In this document: positions 26,901 to 30,776 of the stretch, piece after piece | Layout of the letters: every line of letters begins with the position of its first letter | Position numbering within the stretch: position 1 is the first letter of the stretch | IMG/VR virus record: IMGVR_UViG_3300044833_000057 | Span: 1-30,776 of that record | Source of the DNA: a virus | DNA: 30,776 bases | Direction: 5' to 3' (one strand) | The notes under the pieces: model-generated | The model's database searches: none | Seen by the model: the letters and a program-made list of their open reading frames with translations, nothing else | What the model was told of the DNA's origin: nothing | Program-made: the position numbers and the translations under genes

Positions 26901-27952
26901 GCGGTGAACGTGTAGGCGCCCAGGCGGACCGTCCCATCGTGGGCGACCTGCACGTAGTCGCCCACAATCTTCCCGCCAGTGACGGTCAGCCTCAGATAGC
27001 CCCAGCCCGACGCGTCCCCGTAGTCGAACGTCACGCCAGGCACGACCTCCATGCCCGGGGTGGCATCCCCCGCGAGCGCATGCAGATTCCGGTAGCCGGA
27101 GTTCCCGATCACCACATACTTGACCTTCGTGCCGTCCCCGACCTCCTCCGTGAAAAATTGCGCGTCGTGAACATGACCTGAAAGGATGAGCGCCGGCCAG
27201 CGGACGGCCTGCTGGAACGCCCCCGCGAGCGCGTCTCCCATCCCCTTCGACCCGCCGTGATGGGCATCAACAGAAAGGGGCGGGTGATGCAACTGGACGA
27301 TCAGGGGACGGTCCCTTGGCGCGGCCGCAACCTCCTGAGTGAGCCACGCGACCTGCGACGCCGCAAGCCGGCCACCTGACGGGACGTTCGACCAGACACC
27401 AACGATCGTCACCGCCTCCAGCTGGAGCGTCCAGTCGCAGTACGGCTGCGTCTGCGTGTGGCGGCCGAACTCGAGCTCCGGATCACCAGGGGGTGCCGCG
27501 GGGCTCGGGGTGCACAGGTTCGCCATCCACGACGGGATCCCCGAGCCCGATACGACCGGGTTCGGATCACCGTCATGGTTCCCAGCTATGCCGACGAACG
27601 GGACCGGCACGTGCGTGTACGGCGAATAGAACTGGGGCATCCACTGGTCGGGGTCCGAGTCGTAGTAGCACCAGTCACCGACAGAGTTGACGAACGAGAT
27701 CCCGCCCGCGGCGACCTCCAACGCGAGCGCCGCGGCCACATGGTCCTGTGGGACCGGGTTCTCGATGCCGCCGTGATCACCGATCACCAGGAACGACAGC
27801 GTGGCGCCCGGATCCTTGATCCCGACCTGCTCGCCGGTCGCCCGTCCCGGCGTTCCTGGGGGGAGCGGCTGGGTGATGCCGGGCGGGAATGATTTCTGGA
27901 GCTGGTCAGCCGCCCGGACGGTGGACGGCGCGGGGAGACCGACACGCCGCAT
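26897..27952 (-). CDS. calcineurin-like metallophosphoesterase
   Basis: 351 residues from ATG 27952, overlapping the upstream stop; the frame to 28090 is shadow. Metal-binding motifs are in order: 'FLVIGDHGG' (D59, H/G variant of D-x-H), 'SVGDWCYYDSD' (D93), 'GIAGNHDGDP' (N125, H126), 'IVQLHHPPLS' and 'LSGHVHDAQFF'. This is the full set of a purple-acid-phosphatase-type enzyme. A ~90-residue beta domain follows. Between tail-spike and lysis genes it may be a virion or secreted enzyme attacking surface phosphates, such as teichoic-type or lipid phosphates, but the substrate is unknown. Confidence 0.88.
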   Translation of the reverse strand: MRRVGLPAPSTVRAADQLQKSFPPGITQPLPPGTPGRATGEQVGIKDPGATLSFLVIGDHGGIENPVPQDHVAAALALEVAAGGISFVNSVGDWCYYDSDPDQWMPQFYSPYTHVPVPFVGIAGNHDGDPNPVVSGSGIPSWMANLCTPSPAAPPGDPELEFGRHTQTQPYCDWTLQLEAVTIVGVWSNVPSGGRLAASQVAWLTQEVAAAPRDRPLIVQLHHPPLSVDAHHGGSKGMGDALAGAFQQAVRWPALILSGHVHDAQFFTEEVGDGTKVKYVVIGNSGYRNLHALAGDATPGMEVVPGVTFDYGDASGWGYLRLTVTGGKIVGDYVQVAHDGTVRLGAYTFTA

Positions 27953-28233
27953 CAGAACCCTCGCGAGAGATAGCTCTGCTGCACGATCCCGTTGCCCAGC
28001 CCCGACGCGACGCTCGTCTCGCCTACCTGCTGCGGGCCTTCCCAGGTGTTCCCGCCGTGCCAGACGACCGGCCACGGGTACGGGTTGCATGGCGGCACGT
28101 AGGGGCTATACGGGACATAGTGGTAGGGCGTATTGACCGCGGGCTGCAACATTGCGGCGGTGAGCGCGGCGATGTCGTCCTTCAGCTTGGCGACCTCCTC
28201 GCGGAGCGCCTTGACCTCCTCACGCGCGGTCAT
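27952..28233 (-). CDS. coiled-coil and Pro/Tyr-rich structural-type protein (93 aa)
   Basis: ATG 28233 is coupled to the upstream stop. A coiled coil ('EEVKALREEVAKLKDDIAALTAAM') is followed by an aromatic Pro-rich stretch ('TPYHYVPYSPYVPPCNPYPWPVVW') and a Gly-rich end. Such proteins often decorate or trimerise fibre components. The role is inferred from composition and position. Confidence 0.65.
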   Translation of the reverse strand: MTAREEVKALREEVAKLKDDIAALTAAMLQPAVNTPYHYVPYSPYVPPCNPYPWPVVWHGGNTWEGPQQVGETSVASGLGNGIVQQSYLSRGF

Positions 28234-28457
28234 GAGATCACCCGGTCGAGGCCGACACCTGCAACGACGCCCACGAGCCCCGTCAGAGCGACCAGGCGGC
28301 CACGGACGAAGTAGATGGTCTTCGCCCAGCACGGCGGACGGTTCGCCCACACCTGGCGGCGCATGACATGCTTCGGGGGAGTTACTGAGCCGAGGCCGCT
28401 TGTGAAGGTGTTGAAGAAGGGCCCTGTGTCGGGGCCGTGGAGGTACTGAATAGCCAT
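28230..28457 (-). CDS. small protein with C-terminal membrane helix (75 aa)
   Basis: ATG 28457 lies one base after the holin-like stop. A soluble N-terminal half ('YLHGPDTGPFFNTFTSGLGSV', 'QVWANRPPCWAKTIYF') is followed by a hydrophobic stretch 'LVALTGLVGVVAGVGL'. Coupling on both sides fits a lysis-cassette accessory. Confidence 0.6.
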   Translation of the reverse strand: MAIQYLHGPDTGPFFNTFTSGLGSVTPPKHVMRRQVWANRPPCWAKTIYFVRGRLVALTGLVGVVAGVGLDRVIS

Positions 28458-28458
28458 C

Positions 28459-28854
28459 TCAGCCGATCCCGTACTTCGTCGCCGGAGGAACCGGCATCGG
28501 CCCGAACCCAAGCGTCGCAGCGAACACGACAATGCCCTGCAGGATGCCGGACCATGTCGGATCAAGCCCGAACGTCGGAATAGCGAACACGAGCGCAGTC
28601 AGGCCGGCGGTGATGATCAGCGATGCCGTCGCGCCGAGCCCAAGGGCGGTGCGAAATGCAGAACCCACCAGCGGAGAAATACCCAGCGCCCCGGTGAACA
28701 CGATAATCACCGCGACGTATCGCTCCCACGGTGCCGCAAATGAGAACGTGTGCACAAATCCTGCGACCACGCCAAGCGCGCAGCCGATCACAACGACAAC
28801 CCCAGAGGGAAGATTGAGCGGCGATGTGGCCGCAGGGCGAGGAGGAGAGTTCAT
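28459..28854 (-). CDS. holin-like multi-pass membrane protein (131 aa)
   Basis: About four hydrophobic segments: 'GVVVVIGCALGVVAGFVHTF', 'YVAVIIVFTGALGISPLVG', 'TASLIITAGLTALVFAIPTFG' and 'GILQGIVVFAATLGFG', with a short polar N-terminus. Size and location directly after amidase and lysozyme genes fit a holin that permeabilises the membrane. ATG 28854. Confidence 0.72.
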   Translation of the reverse strand: MNSPPRPAATSPLNLPSGVVVVIGCALGVVAGFVHTFSFAAPWERYVAVIIVFTGALGISPLVGSAFRTALGLGATASLIITAGLTALVFAIPTFGLDPTWSGILQGIVVFAATLGFGPMPVPPATKYGIG

Positions 28855-28866
28855 CTCAGCCTTTCG

Positions 28867-29493
28867 TTAGTGGTACTGCCAGGATGGGTGTGCGGCGAGC
28901 CATGCGGCGATCACCGGCGCGTTCGCCAGGACGTCGGCGCTGTAGTCGCCGAGCGTGGTGTGCAGGTCGACGTTCCCCGCCTCGTAGCCGTCGAGCGCGC
29001 CAGAGAAGCCGGCGTTGTGTGCGGCGATCACGAACCGGAGCGCGTCCGGGGCCTTCACCCGGTTCGCGTACGCCTGGCCGCGTTGCGTGATGATCTGTCG
29101 GAGCGTGTAGCCAAGGGCCGCCGACAAGGTGGGGTTGTGGTTTGCGGTGAGGGCGGTGACCGTGTGGGCGTCCCAGCCGGTCATGTCCGGCCGCCACGAG
29201 CCGTTCGGACAGCCAGGGACCGTCTTGAGCCACACCCGGTTCGGCTCCAGGGTGTTGGTGATCTGCAGCCAGCCCTCGTCGGTGTCCGTCGGCTCCCAAA
29301 CGCCGTCGACAAGCTTCGCGCCGCCCCTGATGTTGCGGAGTCCCGTCTCGCGCAGCCCGAGTGCCATCGCGTGCTCGGGCCGGAACCAGCCGCCGGGGAA
29401 CGCCACCAGGACCTTCCGTTGGACGATGAGCGCGGCCTCCTGGCCGAAGTTCTCCATCACGGGCGTGAGCTCGGCCTGCGTGTAGGTGCTCAT
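28867..29493 (-). CDS. GEWL/transglycosylase-like lysozyme
   Basis: 208 residues from ATG 29493 (ATGA overlap); the frame to 29547 lies in the amidase end. 'PEHAMALGLRETGLRN' carries the likely catalytic Glu (E49), 'TDEGWLQI' the typical second motif, and 'FVIAAHNAGFSGALDGYEAGNVDLHTTLGDYSADVL' the conserved end of this lysozyme class. It would cut peptidoglycan glycan strands. The segment 'GGAKLVDGVWEPTDT' is duplicated as DNA at 25020-25064. Confidence 0.83.
   Translation of the reverse strand: MSTYTQAELTPVMENFGQEAALIVQRKVLVAFPGGWFRPEHAMALGLRETGLRNIRGGAKLVDGVWEPTDTDEGWLQITNTLEPNRVWLKTVPGCPNGSWRPDMTGWDAHTVTALTANHNPTLSAALGYTLRQIITQRGQAYANRVKAPDALRFVIAAHNAGFSGALDGYEAGNVDLHTTLGDYSADVLANAPVIAAWLAAHPSWQYH
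29282..29326. repeat. 45-bp repeat, copy 2 (inside the lysozyme gene)
   Basis: 44/45 identical to 25020-25064, in the same orientation. Here it is in-frame coding sequence, so this is the parental copy. Confidence 0.95.
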
Positions 29494-30188
29494 GCCGGCC
29501 ACCTCCGCGAGTACGCCTTCCGGCAGAAGGTTTCGAATAGCTGCCACGGGTAGTGCGGGCCCGGGCAGTCATGGCCGCCCCACGCCAGGCCGCCGCAGCT
29601 ATGCGGCCAGACGTTGCCCTTCGCCGGGTTGGTCAGTGAGATGTCGGGCGGCCCGAGCCCGTACCGGCGCAGGATCCAGGCGACGCGGTATGCGGCGTTG
29701 CCGACCTCGTTGTAGTGGGTGACTTCCCACTCGTGGACGGATGTGCCGAACCCGGCCTGTTCGACTCCGGGCGCGAACTCGTTGGCAGCGACCGCGTGCC
29801 AGGCGACCGCGTCGACTGGCAGGAATTGGAGGGCCCCGTGGTCGGCGTAGATACTGGTGCTCGACTTGCCGGTGATGCCTTTCCCGCCGATCTCGAAGTG
29901 CGCCCCGACGCCCTGCGAGCCGTATGGTTCGGGCTGGCCGTTCGTGAAGAACCCGACGGTGCCGCTCCAGAAACCGGCGTTCACGTGCAACACGATTCCG
30001 CGTGTCTCCGCACGTATCCCGTGGTCAAGGATCGCCGCATAGCGCTGCTGGGTCTGCGGCACCCACCAGGTCGATGCCATCGTCGCGCGCTCGACAATCC
30101 CGTGCGCTGGCCTGCCTGCGGCCTCCCACGCCTGCTCCTGCTCAACCGACACGGCGTGGCGGCGGTCGAATCCCTGCGGAGCGGTCAT
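29490..30188 (-). CDS. N-acetylmuramoyl-L-alanine amidase (Amidase_2/PGRP fold)
   Basis: 232 residues from ATG 30188 (coupled). Zinc ligands are H68 in 'GIVLHVNAGF', a central His in 'DAVAWHAVAAN', and the final His/Cys in 'WGGHDCPGPHYPW', the classic end of the family. 'VGAHFEIGGKG' and 'ALQFLPVD' are core strands. It cleaves the stem peptide from muramic acid, acting as endolysin. It is followed by lysozyme-like and holin-like genes, a standard lysis order. Confidence 0.92.
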   Translation of the reverse strand: MTAPQGFDRRHAVSVEQEQAWEAAGRPAHGIVERATMASTWWVPQTQQRYAAILDHGIRAETRGIVLHVNAGFWSGTVGFFTNGQPEPYGSQGVGAHFEIGGKGITGKSSTSIYADHGALQFLPVDAVAWHAVAANEFAPGVEQAGFGTSVHEWEVTHYNEVGNAAYRVAWILRRYGLGPPDISLTNPAKGNVWPHSCGGLAWGGHDCPGPHYPWQLFETFCRKAYSRRWPA

Positions 30189-30776
30189 CCCAGCAGCCAT
30201 GCCTGGTTCGACTCGATCTCGAGCGCCCCGGTCCCCGCGCCACACGTCAGGATGCAGAACATGGGCTGCGGCGCCTCTTTCTGCGCATACGGTCCGAACG
30301 GAACGCCGTCCCAGACAACCCAGAACTCGGTCTGGGTGATGACGATCACGTGGTCGTGGAAGTTGCCGTCCGCCCAGTTACCCGGGGGTTCGAACACGTT
30401 CGGAGTGCCGGTGCTCCCGTCGGCGGGGTGGTAGGTCGTCGACAACGGATGAGCACCGCCGGACCAGTCAGCGGCCTCGGCGTAGTCGAGCTCGCGTTTC
30501 CCGTTGACGGTGAGCAGCCATACGGCCGACCAGTCGGTGACGGCGTCGCCCGAGCCGGGCCACCGGCATCGTGTCTGCCAGATGCCGGTGGTGATGAGGC
30601 CCCCCGTCTTGGCGCCCAGGCTGCCGCGGGTGCCGCCCGGCGTGTTCTGTGGCAGCGTGCAGATCGTCGAGCCCGGCTGCAGCGTGAGGATCCCGTTGGA
30701 GAGCGAGCACTGCGGGTTGTTCGTGGCGTTGTTCATCGAGCCGAATACCTTCGAGCCGCCCGCGCCCGAGTCGTAG
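30185..30776 (-). CDS. C-terminal part of tail spike/fibre with GH16-type glycanase motif (partial)
   Basis: The frame is open to the window edge (about 196 residues seen). 'WSAVWLLTVNGKRELDYAEA' matches the GH16 active site E-x-D-x-x-E within a concanavalin-like beta-jellyroll ('GLITTGIWQTRCRWPG', 'NFHDHVIVITQTEFWVVWDGVPFG'). GH16 enzymes hydrolyse beta-1,3/1,4 glucans or galactans, so this is probably a polysaccharide depolymerase at the phage tip. ATG 30736 is internal, and the reading frame continues upstream ('YDSGAGGSKVFGS'), so the true N-terminus lies outside. Confidence 0.8.
   Translation of the reverse strand, partial: YDSGAGGSKVFGSMNNATNNPQCSLSNGILTLQPGSTICTLPQNTPGGTRGSLGAKTGGLITTGIWQTRCRWPGSGDAVTDWSAVWLLTVNGKRELDYAEAADWSGGAHPLSTTYHPADGSTGTPNVFEPPGNWADGNFHDHVIVITQTEFWVVWDGVPFGPYAQKEAPQPMFCILTCGAGTGALEIESNQAWLLG

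Overview
The window is a high-GC, densely packed temperate siphophage genome or prophage. The HK97-type head genes, tyrosine integrase, leaderless promoters, frequent GTG starts and ATGA/GTGA gene overlaps point to a phage of an actinobacterium or similar high-GC Gram-positive. The host cannot be named from the sequence. Nearly all genes read leftward (minus strand). Only a repressor-like gene (23081-23557), a small membrane protein (24882-24998) and a tRNA-Cys (10227-10297) read rightward.

Right to left, which is the direction of transcription. (1) 30776-23792 is the distal late region: a tail-spike fragment with a GH16 catalytic motif, an amidase, a lysozyme-like protein, a holin-like protein, a calcineurin-type phosphoesterase, several small membrane or coiled-coil proteins, a papain/C39-like peptidase and a membrane-anchored transglycosylase-like protein. 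It ends at a strong leftward terminator (23722-23755). (2) 23557-22867 is the control region: an XRE-type repressor diverges from a ribbon-helix-helix protein, with two overlapping promoters that appear to give leaderless mRNAs. (3) 23058-8421 is one long, translationally coupled early operon. It holds GIY-YIG, pentapeptide-repeat, ERF annealing, truncated RecB/Cas4-like, DUF669-like, HNH, replication initiator and DnaB-like helicase genes. An island of zinc-ribbon microproteins follows, then RusA, integrase, a tRNA-Cys on the opposite strand, more small genes including a scrap of a C5 methyltransferase, and a double-HTH protein that may switch on late genes. (4) 8372-1 is the packaging and head module: small genes, HNH, TerS, TerL, an Sm-like protein, portal, prohead protease and two tandem, clearly homologous HK97-type major capsid proteins. 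The second is cut by the window edge.

The most unusual signal is a short DNA motif, coding strand CGCCARARCGAGGC, placed a few codons after the start codon of many otherwise different small genes between 8990 and 14755. Longer repeats also occur at stop/start junctions. They look like seams at which small genes are exchanged, or like a shared translational control element. Other notable points are the doubled capsid gene, the overlapping leaderless divergent promoters, a 45-bp fragment of the lysozyme gene copied into a non-coding region, decayed nuclease and methyltransferase genes, and a lysis-region gene whose only well-placed start codon is ACG.
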